The notes below the pieces were generated by a model. It was not told where the DNA came from, did no database searches, and worked only from the letters and a program-made list of their open reading frames with translations. Positions 7,769-16,530 of a stretch of 64,000 bases of DNA are shown here, one piece after another. Positions within the stretch are counted from its first letter, which is position 1. Each line of letters begins with the position of its first letter. Source of the stretch: Fibrobacterota bacterium (GTDB lineage Bacteria; Fibrobacterota; Chitinivibrionia; Chitinivibrionales; Chitinispirillaceae); assembly GCA_023436205.1 (NCBI GenBank), contig JAEZKC010000002.1, positions 196,989-260,988 on the forward strand, written 5' to 3'. The position numbers and the translations under genes were made by a program.

Positions 7769-8903
7769 TAGCATAGTTGAAGCAGGAATTGAAAAAATAG
7801 AATACAGATACGATGGCGCAGGCCGGGTTACCGAAGAGATCATCTGCGAGTGGCAGAACGATGCATGGGTGAACACTAGGAAAATTGAATTCAGATACAG
7901 CGATGAAGGTATTATCGACCTGATCATCATTTATTCCTGGGATCAAGGTGATTGGCAGTATTCTGAAAAGGGTTACGTGTTTTTTACAAACGATGAACTG
8001 TCCGGAGTCGAGGTGTACTACTATGAGAATGGGGAATGGATCGAGGATTACAAGGCACAGTGGACTGTTGAGGACAACGAGCGTCTTGAAACCGAATACT
8101 CCTGGGATGGAGAACAGTGGGTGCAGGACGGTGGATACAGGACCGAAATAGTCCTCGACGGAAACGGCAATGTCCTCTCCGAAACCAGCCAGTATATTGA
8201 GGCTGGCAGCTGGGTAAACGAAGGAAAATCCGAATACACGTACGATGCCGCTGGAAACATGCTCACTGAATTATACTACAACTGGGACGGGAGTGCCTGG
8301 AGCAAATACTGGAAATACGGGTATACATATGACAATCAGGGCAGAATGACTGTATATGTAGAGTACGATTTCAGCATCGACCAATGGGTTGAAAGCAATA
8401 AAGAGGAATACACTTACGATGCCAACGGCAACAGAATATCCACAGTACAATCCGACATGTACGGAGGCTCGTGGGTAGAGAACCGTCGGATAAACACCGA
8501 GTATGATCTCAGTGTGCGGATCGATCAGGTTGTGTATCCGCAGCTTATTTTTGATGAAAGCTTCTACCGGGATCTTGAGGCTAAAAACAAGATAGTACGT
8601 CATGATGATTTAGCATTTTTTTATTCAGATGTCACTTTGACCCCGATCATATCAAAGGAAAAACACTTAACTTCTTCCGGTATAAGCCTTAAAGCTGATC
8701 ACCTCTCAAGAAAACTTCAAGTGACGGCGCCCGAGCAGAAAATGAAGCTGACAGTCTACACATTGCAAGGTCGCGCAGCCGTGGTCAGCAGCTTCTTTGG
8801 CAGTACCTCCATTGACCTCTCCGCACTTCCCGCCGGTCAGTATGTGCTGAGAATGACGCATTCCGGCAATCAGGTACACACATCCAGGCTGCTCCTGAAG
8901 TAG
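7755..8903 (+). CDS. YD-like repeat secreted protein with C-terminal sorting tail (out of frame with its signal peptide)
   Basis: The frame encodes 382 residues. About residues 10-265 are tandem ~40-45-residue repeats of the YD/RHS-like kind, with recurring YRYDGAGRV, YTYDAAGNM, YTYDNQGRM and YTYDANGNR cores separated by Trp-containing strands (such as WDGSAWSKYW). The last ~70 residues (LTVYTLQGRAAVV to LPAGQYVLRM) are the common secretion tail of this genome. The ATG at 7755 lies inside the repeat region, has no ribosome binding site and lacks a signal peptide; the true start is almost certainly 7574, across a 9-A tract. With one A fewer the whole protein would be ~440 residues and exported. 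A strong hairpin terminator follows at 8911. Confidence 0.75.
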   Translation: MIKLDSIVEAGIEKIEYRYDGAGRVTEEIICEWQNDAWVNTRKIEFRYSDEGIIDLIIIYSWDQGDWQYSEKGYVFFTNDELSGVEVYYYENGEWIEDYKAQWTVEDNERLETEYSWDGEQWVQDGGYRTEIVLDGNGNVLSETSQYIEAGSWVNEGKSEYTYDAAGNMLTELYYNWDGSAWSKYWKYGYTYDNQGRMTVYVEYDFSIDQWVESNKEEYTYDANGNRISTVQSDMYGGSWVENRRINTEYDLSVRIDQVVYPQLIFDESFYRDLEAKNKIVRHDDLAFFYSDVTLTPIISKEKHLTSSGISLKADHLSRKLQVTAPEQKMKLTVYTLQGRAAVVSSFFGSTSIDLSALPAGQYVLRMTHSGNQVHTSRLLLK

Positions 8904-8910
8904 TATTTGC

Positions 8911-8948
8911 TTGTAGACGCCAGTAGCCATGGCGTCTACAATATTTTA
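8911..8948 (+). terminator. Intrinsic terminator of the YD-repeat gene
   Basis: A perfect 12-bp stem (TTGTAGACGCCA/TGGCGTCTACAA) with a 7-nt loop, followed by tatttta, 8 nt after the stop codon. Confidence 0.65.
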
Positions 8949-9065
8949 GGAGATTACAATATACCCGCCCACGAGAAGAGCAGCGACTACACGTATCTGT
9001 TTTTACCGTACAGAAAATTCTGACTAAAAAGAAAAAATGTAGAAGTGAGTGTAAAAAATTGATTG

Positions 9066-9178
9066 CATTATGCATTGCAGTGGGCGATGCACTGGGAGCC
9101 TACAGGGGATGCGTGGAGGTGGCGCAGGATGTGACTGAGATATGGAAGCTTGAGGGGAAGAAAGAGTTGTTGGATTGA
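9066..9178 (+). pseudogene. Decayed copy of the 3' end of the DUF438/PAS gene
   Basis: Reads GDALGAYRGCVEVAQDVTEI then WKLEGKKELLD-stop, nearly identical to the last ~35 residues of the DUF438 protein (DALGAYRGCMEVAQDVTEIR). No start codon or upstream coding sequence remains. It lies just beyond the YD-repeat gene, so that gene is flanked on both sides by the same 3' end. Confidence 0.75.
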
Positions 9179-9223
9179 ATTGTGGGCGGGGATTATTCCG
9201 CCCAAACAATCATAGCTCTATCA

Positions 9224-11398
9224 TCAATCTGCAACTAGCGGGTATGGAAAATAGGGCCGGCTCCCTATTGGAAATCTCATCAGATAGGTCTGCTGATTAT
9301 GATTCTCTGATATTCCTACGAGAATCATAAGGTTTGATTCCCCTTGAACAGCACACCCTTTAGCACTGAGGATATATTCTTTTTCCCCCCAGTTCTGAAC
9401 GCATTTTCCCATTTGCATTTGTGAAGAAGAAAAATTCTCGTTAAAAAGATTCAATACGTTTCTGCATTCATCGCTGTAAGAAACGGTGAAGACGGCAACT
9501 GTGGAATGGTACTTATCCCAGAAAACAGGGCTGCCGCTCCAGCTTCCGATTTGGTTTACCGCACCATCTATCCCTATGTTGAAGAACTTGAAGCTACCCG
9601 CATTTTCTTTAAAGCCCAAAACTGCTGAACCATCACTTTCAGGCCATCCAGCGAATGGAATACTGCCTATGACAGAATGAGAATTCTGCATCGTAGATAC
9701 CTCACCCCCTAACCTCAACTGTTTAATCTGCAGACTGTTCATTGAGTTCAAGCCCAATACCAAGGTGGAATCACCCGAAGGGACCGCCATTTCGACAGAA
9801 TCAACCGGGAGAGCATAGATTTCAATCAATTCACCTGAGGGGTCAAATGTAGATATTTCTCTTTCATGTACTGCATAGATAGTGCCCTTTTCCGGTGATG
9901 TCTGCAGATTGGAAACGAACTTTACATTTTTGCGCCAAACCTCATTTCCTGTTGTACTAAGCTTTATCAAGACAGAAGAATCTGCAAGTCCGTTTGCATA
10001 GGAGCAAAACGAGGAAATGACACCACCATTGGTTTTCAATACTCCGTGACCATACAACTCGCGGCCAGCTGGGTGTATGACAGGTGCTTCCCAAGTTACT
10101 TGCCCCACCGTATCAATCATCAGAACGGAAGCATTTTTCCCATTGTTTGAAGAGCTAAGCACGATTGCACCATCCTGCAGCCCTGTCATAATGGTATGAC
10201 CAGAATAGAAGCCGGGCTCGCCCAATTTCATAGTCAACACTCCAAGGCCGAAATTCAGAACTTCACTCCAGGGGCCGTACAATGCACTTCTGCTCTGAGC
10301 TCTAATCTTCCAATAATGAGCACCCGCGGAGAGCGAAGATAAAGTGACCTGTGTATCAGCTGTAGAGATCAGAGCCAGCGTATCTCTGGAATAATAATCC
10401 CCCGTTAATAACAACTGATAATTCTGTGCACCCGGGACTTTTCGCCAAATGAACAGAACAGAATCTCTCTTTTGAATGGAAGTTCCGCTCTGTGGTACGA
10501 GAAGATTCAGAAGTGACCTGGGCTCAATCAGGTCTATATCTGCCGAAGTGTAGTCCCTCCCTTCCTGACCGGTACGCGACAATATGGAAACCGAGTACCT
10601 TGCGGCTCCCGGTGAAAGAGTGTAGGCTCCAGAATCAATGAAAATAGTGTCACTGACGGTTCCTATAAACACCCTCTCAGCGTAAGGAACCACAGATGAT
10701 GTTCTGTAAACCATATACCTATCGATCAATGGGTAGGTGCTCTTTTCCCATGAAATTACTGCAGTACCGGTAATAGAGTCGAACCGGGTGGAAATGTTAC
10801 CCACTGAAGGAATTCCGGAATAAACCATATCTATAGTATCCGAAAGTTCCAATGAACTATCGGAAACGCAACTGATTTCTTTAAATGTGGGCGTGTAATC
10901 GGCAAGAGTACTTACAAGACGCAACGTATAGTCACCCTGTGCAAGTCCGTTAAGTGTAAATCTCCCCTCGTCATCCACATTGCAATACTTATATGTACCG
11001 AGTACTGCGATATAGACTGTTCTGGGATCATCGCCCGGCTGCATACGAACGATACCGGAGACACTGCCGTTCTTTTTAAGTACTAATGTATCGGCCTCCC
11101 CGCTGTTTTTATTAAGGGAGTCACTGAATGCATTCAGGGAATCTCTCTCTGCCCAGATGTTATAGTATCCTTTTCCCACCGAGAAATAACAGACACCATT
11201 ATTATTAGTATATACAACAGTATCCGGAACAAGGCTTGAATCGCCACTTGCAAAAAGCTGAACCTTTACACCCGAAGCAGGAGAAAGATCCGGGTTCAGT
11301 ATACGGGCACTTCTGGTACTTGTTTCATCACTCGTACCTGCAATCTGTGTGCACTGCAACAAAAACAATGTCAGTATTGCCATAACGATCTTTTTCAC
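9224..11398 (-). CDS. Cassette 1 envelope protein: carboxypeptidase-regulatory, FnIII and propeller-like domains
   Basis: A 724-residue product. The start is a GTG at 11398 that overlaps the upstream TIGR02147 stop codon by 4 nt (GTGA), indicating translational coupling. A hydrophobic leader ends in LFLLQC (Cys16), a lipobox-like site with an unusual Gln at -1. Then comes a Thr/Ser-rich linker (TSDETSTRS) and two carboxypeptidase-regulatory-like modules (~30-105 and ~110-175, the second with RFTLNGLAQGDYTLRL). FnIII-like domains follow at ~195-290 and ~295-385 (VPGAQNYQLLL, AGAHYWKIRAQS). The C-terminal ~330 residues look like a beta-propeller built on repeated GQVTWEAP/NEVWRKNV-type blades. 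It is probably a surface-exposed sensor or binding protein. The C-terminus differs from the other three cassette partners. Confidence 0.8.
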   Translation of the reverse strand: MKKIVMAILTLFLLQCTQIAGTSDETSTRSARILNPDLSPASGVKVQLFASGDSSLVPDTVVYTNNNGVCYFSVGKGYYNIWAERDSLNAFSDSLNKNSGEADTLVLKKNGSVSGIVRMQPGDDPRTVYIAVLGTYKYCNVDDEGRFTLNGLAQGDYTLRLVSTLADYTPTFKEISCVSDSSLELSDTIDMVYSGIPSVGNISTRFDSITGTAVISWEKSTYPLIDRYMVYRTSSVVPYAERVFIGTVSDTIFIDSGAYTLSPGAARYSVSILSRTGQEGRDYTSADIDLIEPRSLLNLLVPQSGTSIQKRDSVLFIWRKVPGAQNYQLLLTGDYYSRDTLALISTADTQVTLSSLSAGAHYWKIRAQSRSALYGPWSEVLNFGLGVLTMKLGEPGFYSGHTIMTGLQDGAIVLSSSNNGKNASVLMIDTVGQVTWEAPVIHPAGRELYGHGVLKTNGGVISSFCSYANGLADSSVLIKLSTTGNEVWRKNVKFVSNLQTSPEKGTIYAVHEREISTFDPSGELIEIYALPVDSVEMAVPSGDSTLVLGLNSMNSLQIKQLRLGGEVSTMQNSHSVIGSIPFAGWPESDGSAVLGFKENAGSFKFFNIGIDGAVNQIGSWSGSPVFWDKYHSTVAVFTVSYSDECRNVLNLFNENFSSSQMQMGKCVQNWGEKEYILSAKGCAVQGESNLMILVGISENHNQQTYLMRFPIGSRPYFPYPLVAD

Positions 11399-12246
11399 TC
11401 TGATTCTCCTTTGTTGGCAGTTGCAAAGACTGCAAGGGTGACGGTGTATACATTTTCTGCGGGCATATCATCTTTAACTGCAAGGGCTCTCAGCTCGGAC
11501 CTGAACCGCTCCACGAGGTTTTCCAGGACCTTAAATCCTGAAGCAGATATACTGACCGTATTAGTGATATATTGACCAGCGTGACAACCATTCTTTTCAA
11601 CTATTGACCTTTTAGCCAATTCAAAACACTGCATCTGATACTGCCTGACAAGCTCATCCGTAATGAAATCCGGAGAAGAAAGCGCTTTATCGGTGGGACG
11701 ATAGAAACCATGGTCATCAGCAGCAATGAGCCTCAGTTTTAAAAGCAGCTTTATGGAATCTCGCGCCTGGCGCACTGTAATCGCCGGCCGAAGCCTTGCT
11801 GCAAGAGAAACATAATCATCCGTAAAATCATAAAAATGCAGCATCGCCCTGATAACACTATGGTACCAGACTTTATAATACTCAAACAGATCCTTTTCAA
11901 GAATTCTTCTGGGAGTTCTGTTGAGAGAAATCAGCTGTTCAAAATAGAGCATCCGTTCATCGGGATTCGTGCATTGATTATGCTTGACCAGCATTCGAAA
12001 GTAGTTCGCCTCATGCCCCTTGAGCGACATGGTATTGACAAACCGTTCCACGAATTCCGGTGTGACCCGCTTTCCTTTTATAACATCGCTGATATAACTG
12101 CGGGTGTTGGGCAAACCCAGCAACCGACTGAATGTGCTCTTACTGAAAGAGGGGTCCGTTTTCTGCCTGGAAACCTGATAATCGGATAGGAATTTCCTGA
12201 AATCGTTATAAGCAAAAATGTCTGGACCACTATTTAATGCACACAC
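11395..12246 (-). CDS. TIGR02147 (DUF4423) family regulator-like protein, cassette 1
   Basis: A 283-residue soluble protein with the layout shared by all four family members here: an N-terminal DIFAYNDFRKFLSDYQ motif, a helix-turn-helix-like stretch (SFSKSTFSRLLGL to ISDVIKGKR), a Tyr/Trp-rich core (LFEYYKVWYHSVIRAML) and a winged-helix-like segment (ITVRQARDSIKLLLKLRLI). The end ... ENVYTVTLAVF corresponds to RVYQxNxQxFP in its paralogues. No transmembrane segment is present. The family is annotated without a proven function; DNA binding is an inference from the HTH-like part. It is followed with a 4-nt overlap by the lipid-anchored partner gene. Confidence 0.85.
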   Translation of the reverse strand: MCALNSGPDIFAYNDFRKFLSDYQVSRQKTDPSFSKSTFSRLLGLPNTRSYISDVIKGKRVTPEFVERFVNTMSLKGHEANYFRMLVKHNQCTNPDERMLYFEQLISLNRTPRRILEKDLFEYYKVWYHSVIRAMLHFYDFTDDYVSLAARLRPAITVRQARDSIKLLLKLRLIAADDHGFYRPTDKALSSPDFITDELVRQYQMQCFELAKRSIVEKNGCHAGQYITNTVSISASGFKVLENLVERFRSELRALAVKDDMPAENVYTVTLAVFATANKGESE

Positions 12247-12421
12247 TAGAGGATACCTCCTTGGAAAAATCCCAATAGCTGCAGACGTTTCATCAAGAGT
12301 ATAGAAAGCGGCAAAGGAAGCGTGAGTGCATATTTTATAGTACAGCAGCAGGTTTCATGAGAGGAACAGGTCTATATGCATAACAATGTTTATTAATAGA
12401 CCAGCGTTCCGGGAAGCAGTT

Positions 12422-12850
12422 TTATTTGGGATTCAGCTCCTCGCAAATCTCAGTAAGCAGAATCTCGAAGTAGGCCTCCTTGAGCACGTCGAGGCTATCC
12501 TCAATGATGCAGCTGGAATCGGTCCACAAAACAGGGTGCCCGGAGAGGTCTTTCATAAGGCGCCGGCGAGGCTCATCGGATGTATAGGTAAACACATCGA
12601 GATGCTTTGAAAGATTGTGACTGGTTTTGGGTTTGCTCCAGAGGATTTTGTACTCATGTTTAACACTGTCTAAAAAGGACGGCCCCAGGATCCCGTCCAC
12701 CAGAAAAGCCCTTCCGCAGGAAATCAGGGTATCCTTCGTACCGGTTGTGTCAACCGATTCCGGGTTGAGCGGGCCGCAGCCGGTAGATACATACTGAATA
12801 GGCAACAAAACAAGAAGCAGAAGAAACGATCTGGCTATTTTAACCGACAT
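12422..12850 (-). CDS. Small lipoprotein of unknown function
   Basis: A 142-residue product. The ATG at 12850 is chosen over an upstream in-frame start because it has a good ribosome binding site (AAGGTGA) and is followed directly by a signal peptide with a canonical lipobox (VSTGC, Cys25). The mature part is acidic and charged with no recognisable domain; two Cys (in ISCGRAFLVDG and DSSCIIEDS) could form a disulfide. A run of Leu/Glu-rich helices closes the protein. It stands alone on the minus strand between cassette 1 and the tRNA cluster. Confidence 0.7.
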   Translation of the reverse strand: MSVKIARSFLLLLVLLPIQYVSTGCGPLNPESVDTTGTKDTLISCGRAFLVDGILGPSFLDSVKHEYKILWSKPKTSHNLSKHLDVFTYTSDEPRRRLMKDLSGHPVLWTDSSCIIEDSLDVLKEAYFEILLTEICEELNPK

Positions 12851-12989
12851 GAGTTCACCTTTGATTGAAAAAGACAAAATTCCTGATACTGACGCTAAAA
12901 AATCCTTTGCACAACCTGAATAGTTAATATATATTTTGTTGTCCTGAGTCGCAGTAGCGAAGACAGGATGTTTGAAATTTAAGTTGTAC

Positions 12990-13052
12990 TGGTCGGCTTT
13001 CTCAGTCGGCAGATTCCCGATGGAATCTGGATTAACCACTGGGTCAGTGACC
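12990..13052 (+). repeat. Degenerate tRNA-Asn-like copy, upstream
   Basis: Shares tggtc, ctcagtcggcaga and ttaaccactgggtc with the intact tRNA gene 94 nt downstream, but the 5' side of the anticodon arm is replaced by a 17-nt imperfect palindrome (TCCCGATGGAATCTGGA, 13015-13031). The T arm and acceptor 3' half are lost. It cannot fold as a working tRNA. Confidence 0.65.
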
Positions 13053-13083
13053 TTAAACTTTGAAATAGATTTTTTGGCTGTAC

Positions 13084-13159
13084 TGGTCAGTAGCTCAGTC
13101 GGCAGAGCAAGTGGCTGTTAACCACTGGGTCGGGGGTTCAAGTCCCTCCTGACCAGCCA
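13084..13159 (+). tRNA. tRNA-Asn (anticodon GTT)
   Basis: A standard 76-nt cloverleaf with encoded CCA. The acceptor stem is TGGTCAG/CTGACCA, the D arm is GCTCAGTCGGCAGAGC, the anticodon arm AGTGG-CTGTTAA-CCACT has GTT at 13117-13119, and the T arm is GGGGG-TTCAAGT-CCCTC. G73 discriminator and CCA at 13157-13159. A terminator follows directly. Confidence 0.95.
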
Positions 13160-13165
13160 AATTTC

Positions 13166-13206
13166 AAAACCCCTCAGTCTCAAGCAGATCGAGGGGTTTT
13201 CTTTTC
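13166..13206 (+). terminator. Intrinsic terminator of tRNA-Asn
   Basis: Stem AAAACCCCTC/GAGGGGTTTT (10 bp, 15-nt loop) followed by cttttcc. Near-copies of this hairpin occur at 13314 (damaged) and at 17230 (intact). Confidence 0.75.
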
Positions 13207-13217
13207 CATAAAAATCA

Positions 13218-13306
13218 AGCTCAGTTCGGCAGAGTCCCGATGATTTCGGGATTAACCACCGGGTCGGGGGTTCTGTTCTCCCGATAAAATCGGGACTGAC
13301 CAGCCA
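13218..13306 (+). repeat. Degenerate tRNA-Asn-like copy, downstream
   Basis: Carries agctcagt-tcggcagag, attaaccaccgggtcgggggtt and the complete 3' end ctgaccagcca. It contains two 17-nt palindromes, TCCCGATGATTTCGGGA (13235-13251, replacing the 5' anticodon arm) and TCCCGATAAAATCGGGA (13279-13295, replacing the T loop). The acceptor 5' strand is missing. Half of the terminator stem follows. Confidence 0.65.
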
Positions 13307-13309
13307 AAT

Positions 13310-13840
13310 ATTTAAAACCCCTCAGTTCTCAAGCAGATAAAGGAATTGTCTTTTTCAGCTAGAGAATCGCCTTTTCCCCATGGCCCCGATGCTTTCCAGA
13401 TTTTTGAACCACCAACTGGTCAAACATCAGAATTTGATTTAAACCATTACTGGGCATCAACTCAGATAACAGCAGTACTAATTTATTTTTCGACATATGA
13501 CCCAGAAACCTTCAATGAGATTTCAATTCCAACACGCGATGGGCGTTGAGGAACCATTTTCCCCTTCCGATGGTCCGAATCGAGGAATACATCCCACATT
13601 TTTTTCTTTTTTGCAGTAGTACTATCATGTTTACACTCTACATCCTGTATAGTGAAACCTCAAGATATTCAATGCACGAAAAGTCTACTTTCACCATTGT
13701 TTAGAAGATGAATAACTCTCATTACAATCTGAACATTTCCCATCCGAGAGCACAAAAAACTTGACATCCTATCAATGAATGATTTATATCCCCTATCAAC
13801 AATCACCCATTGACTATCCTCATATCTTTTGGAAGGGCCT
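13310..13840. other. Gene-free stretch before the beta-helix gene
   Basis: Apart from a damaged half-terminator at its start I see no gene, tRNA or strong hairpin. Short open frames here lack ribosome binding sites and recognisable sequence. Confidence 0.4.
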
Positions 13841-16240
13841 ATGCACCATTTCCGGTCGGTATTGCTGTTTTCCTTGCTGCTGTTTCAGTCTGCCACCAGT
13901 ACAACCATATCCGTTTCAAAATCAGGAAGCCACTACACGTCTGTTCAGGCTGCAGTGGACCACGCCTTCCCGGGAGACACGATTCTAATTACTGATACTG
14001 ATATCTACGAAGAACAGGTGACGATTGACAGCACAAAACCGGGAATCACAATCCGGTCTGCTGACCCTGCCAGTTTGATAAAGCCGGTTATCAGATGGAA
14101 AGATACACGCAATAACGGCCCTCTAACAGCATCTGAAGCTCTCATTTCAGAAAAAATTACTTATGATAAGAACGGGGCTCTTCGCCTGATAAAAGCCCAC
14201 CATGTGACAATCGATGGAGTTTGTCTGGATGGAGAGGAACCGTGGGCTTTCTGCAATTTTGGAGTATGGCAGGGGTTATACACTTTGTTGCATGGGAACG
14301 CGGCAGTTTGCATCTATGCCTCAGGAAGAGTTACCATCAGAAACTGCGAACTGCGGAATGCATTTTTCGGACTTTATGTAAAGGACTGCAACAATGCAGG
14401 CGTGTATGCAGTACCAGCATCACCTCTTGCCGCCACAGCTTTTGGTTTGAATGGAAATCACCTTTTTGAGAACAATCGGATTCACTCAAACTCCACAGGT
14501 TTATTTTTTGAATCAATGTGGGATCTTGGGTCATCCGTCCGCTTCAATTTGATTTACAACAACTATCATGCGGAAACTACGCTCAATGCACTTTCAACCC
14601 TGAATACAAGTGAGAGAGAACTCTATCCCGGTGGCGCGTTCATTTTCAAAAACGGCTATTACTCGCCACTGGCAATTTACAATAATTCAATGTGGCACAA
14701 CTACTCAAATTTTATAGACCAAAATCTTGGCGGTGGTCAGCATTTGTTATTTAATAATATCTACGGCAAACCCAAATACTACTGGGGAACTGGGTATCCG
14801 TCAGACCCTGATTACCATACCCCCTGGAATGCCATCGATATCGCAGCCTTTACCAATCATTCTTACAACTGCATCTACTCAGCTCAGTATGTTGAACCCA
14901 AACCAAGAGTACAGATGTACTACTCTCCTTGTAAAAACAAAGCGGTTAATGTTACCGGTTTCAATCGGGTTGCAATAATGAATGGAATGGATAAGCTGGA
15001 GGTGGAAGGGGAGGATTACATTGTGGCCTGTCCTGATGGATCAACCGAAACGATTTCAGCTGAATGGGTTATACAACCTGGAGCAAAGATTCTCGATCCC
15101 TTTCCTTCTGTAGCAAATATGCGCTGGCTTGAAACAGATAGCCTATTCCAGTCAACTGACCCATTGTCCCCGCATTTCCTTAAGCCTAAATGGGATGACC
15201 CGAAAATTATTACATTTGTAAAAAACAAAGGTTGGCCCGGCGAAGGTATTCTTAACACAGATGAAACCAGTGCTGATATAGGGGCTGTATCCTCAAGCGG
15301 ATCAGTATCTATACTTTTACAGATACGACCCACCCAAATAGTAAGAATTAATGAAACACAAGCACTGACATCTTTTGTAATCACATCATCACATCAAAAT
15401 GTGAGTAACTTGAGAATAAAAATGCTCAATTGGATAAAGAAAATTCCAGTTCAGAGCTCAGCAAACTCCGGGGGTCATATCCTGACAATATCCGCGGAGG
15501 ATATTGTACCTGTAGATATTACGGGTAAATCAGTACAGATTGGAAAAAACCTGATCAGCTTCACTATCCCTGAAATGAGCGAAGAAGCGGGGTTCTTTGA
15601 AATGATAGTGGAAGGCGTAGATCCGGAAGGACATAAAGTCAATTCGGATGTAGGCTTTTTACCTTATAGAAAGCTCACTGGCTCTTCTGAAAACAAGCGT
15701 CTGGTCATTTATTACGGGGACACATCCGGTTATGATCCCGGAGCATGGATCAGAGAAACAATTCCTGCTCGAGTGCCGGTCACCATCAGGTATCTGCAAG
15801 GGGATTCCCTGCTTGAACGAAACATCCCTATTACTTTTGAATCCAGCAATGGAATCCTGGCTTTTTCATCAGCGTCAAGCACATCACCTCAGACCACATT
15901 CTCCTTGCAAAACGGAGTCTGTTCCCTTTGGATTTCATCTGCTGCCAAAGTCGAAAGCGGCATTATATCCGTAACTGCATCAGATGAGGGCAATGCTGTT
16001 ACAGGGCAGCGAGGCAACATTTTCTTTGATGCTGGAACCAGCAAAATCAGGGGAAATGCCCGCTATCGGAAGTCTGGCGTCCAGAACTATTCATTATTTG
16101 ACCTACGGGGAAGAAAGTTAGCAGATGTCAGGTCCTCCGAAATACGCTACCTGCAGAAAATGTATAATTTTCCTTCTGGGGCCTACATTATTCAAGTAAA
16201 GGAAAAAGCTGTAGAAAAACTAAAGGTTATCAGCAAATAG
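13841..16240 (+). CDS. Secreted right-handed beta-helix protein with C-terminal sorting tail
   Basis: The ATG at 13841 is chosen because GGAAGGG lies 4 nt upstream and a signal peptide (MHHFRSVLLFSLLLFQSATS) follows. Residues ~20-330 show the pattern of a parallel beta-helix of the pectate-lyase/DUF1565 kind: YTSVQAAVDHAFPGDTILIT, then ITIRSADPA, VTIDGVCLDG, VTIRNCELRN and FENNRIHSNSTGLFF coils. The middle (~480-720) is Ig-like beta-sandwich. The last ~55 residues (LFDLRGRKLADV to FPSGAYIIQV) are the common secretion tail. The substrate cannot be read from sequence; beta-helix folds are common in polysaccharide lyases and adhesins. It lies between the tRNA-Asn terminator and its copy at 17212. 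Confidence 0.82.
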   Translation: MHHFRSVLLFSLLLFQSATSTTISVSKSGSHYTSVQAAVDHAFPGDTILITDTDIYEEQVTIDSTKPGITIRSADPASLIKPVIRWKDTRNNGPLTASEALISEKITYDKNGALRLIKAHHVTIDGVCLDGEEPWAFCNFGVWQGLYTLLHGNAAVCIYASGRVTIRNCELRNAFFGLYVKDCNNAGVYAVPASPLAATAFGLNGNHLFENNRIHSNSTGLFFESMWDLGSSVRFNLIYNNYHAETTLNALSTLNTSERELYPGGAFIFKNGYYSPLAIYNNSMWHNYSNFIDQNLGGGQHLLFNNIYGKPKYYWGTGYPSDPDYHTPWNAIDIAAFTNHSYNCIYSAQYVEPKPRVQMYYSPCKNKAVNVTGFNRVAIMNGMDKLEVEGEDYIVACPDGSTETISAEWVIQPGAKILDPFPSVANMRWLETDSLFQSTDPLSPHFLKPKWDDPKIITFVKNKGWPGEGILNTDETSADIGAVSSSGSVSILLQIRPTQIVRINETQALTSFVITSSHQNVSNLRIKMLNWIKKIPVQSSANSGGHILTISAEDIVPVDITGKSVQIGKNLISFTIPEMSEEAGFFEMIVEGVDPEGHKVNSDVGFLPYRKLTGSSENKRLVIYYGDTSGYDPGAWIRETIPARVPVTIRYLQGDSLLERNIPITFESSNGILAFSSASSTSPQTTFSLQNGVCSLWISSAAKVESGIISVTASDEGNAVTGQRGNIFFDAGTSKIRGNARYRKSGVQNYSLFDLRGRKLADVRSSEIRYLQKMYNFPSGAYIIQVKEKAVEKLKVISK

Positions 16241-16530
16241 TACAAATAGAGAACAAGCAGCTAGTACTAATGCAACTTTCAGTTCCTCTGTTTGAAAAAC
16301 CATCTACTTGCATACCACAATTTGAGCCGCACGCTTGACTGAGGTCCTTCCAAAAAAATGGTACTTTATATATGTGAAAGGCGTGTTTGATAAGAAATCT
16401 TTTCACCTTATTATTGGCTTCGCCCTGGAATTTGATCTTCGGGAAAAATTAATTCTTTACTTTCAATGGGAATGAATGTATTATAATTGACGTCAACCGT
16501 ATTCACCAATCACATACAAGGAGTTTTGAC

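Noticed and set aside
13346..13549. 67-codon open frame after the tRNA cluster
   Set aside because: Sequence is partly protein-like, but there is no ribosome binding site, no family and no conserved neighbour.
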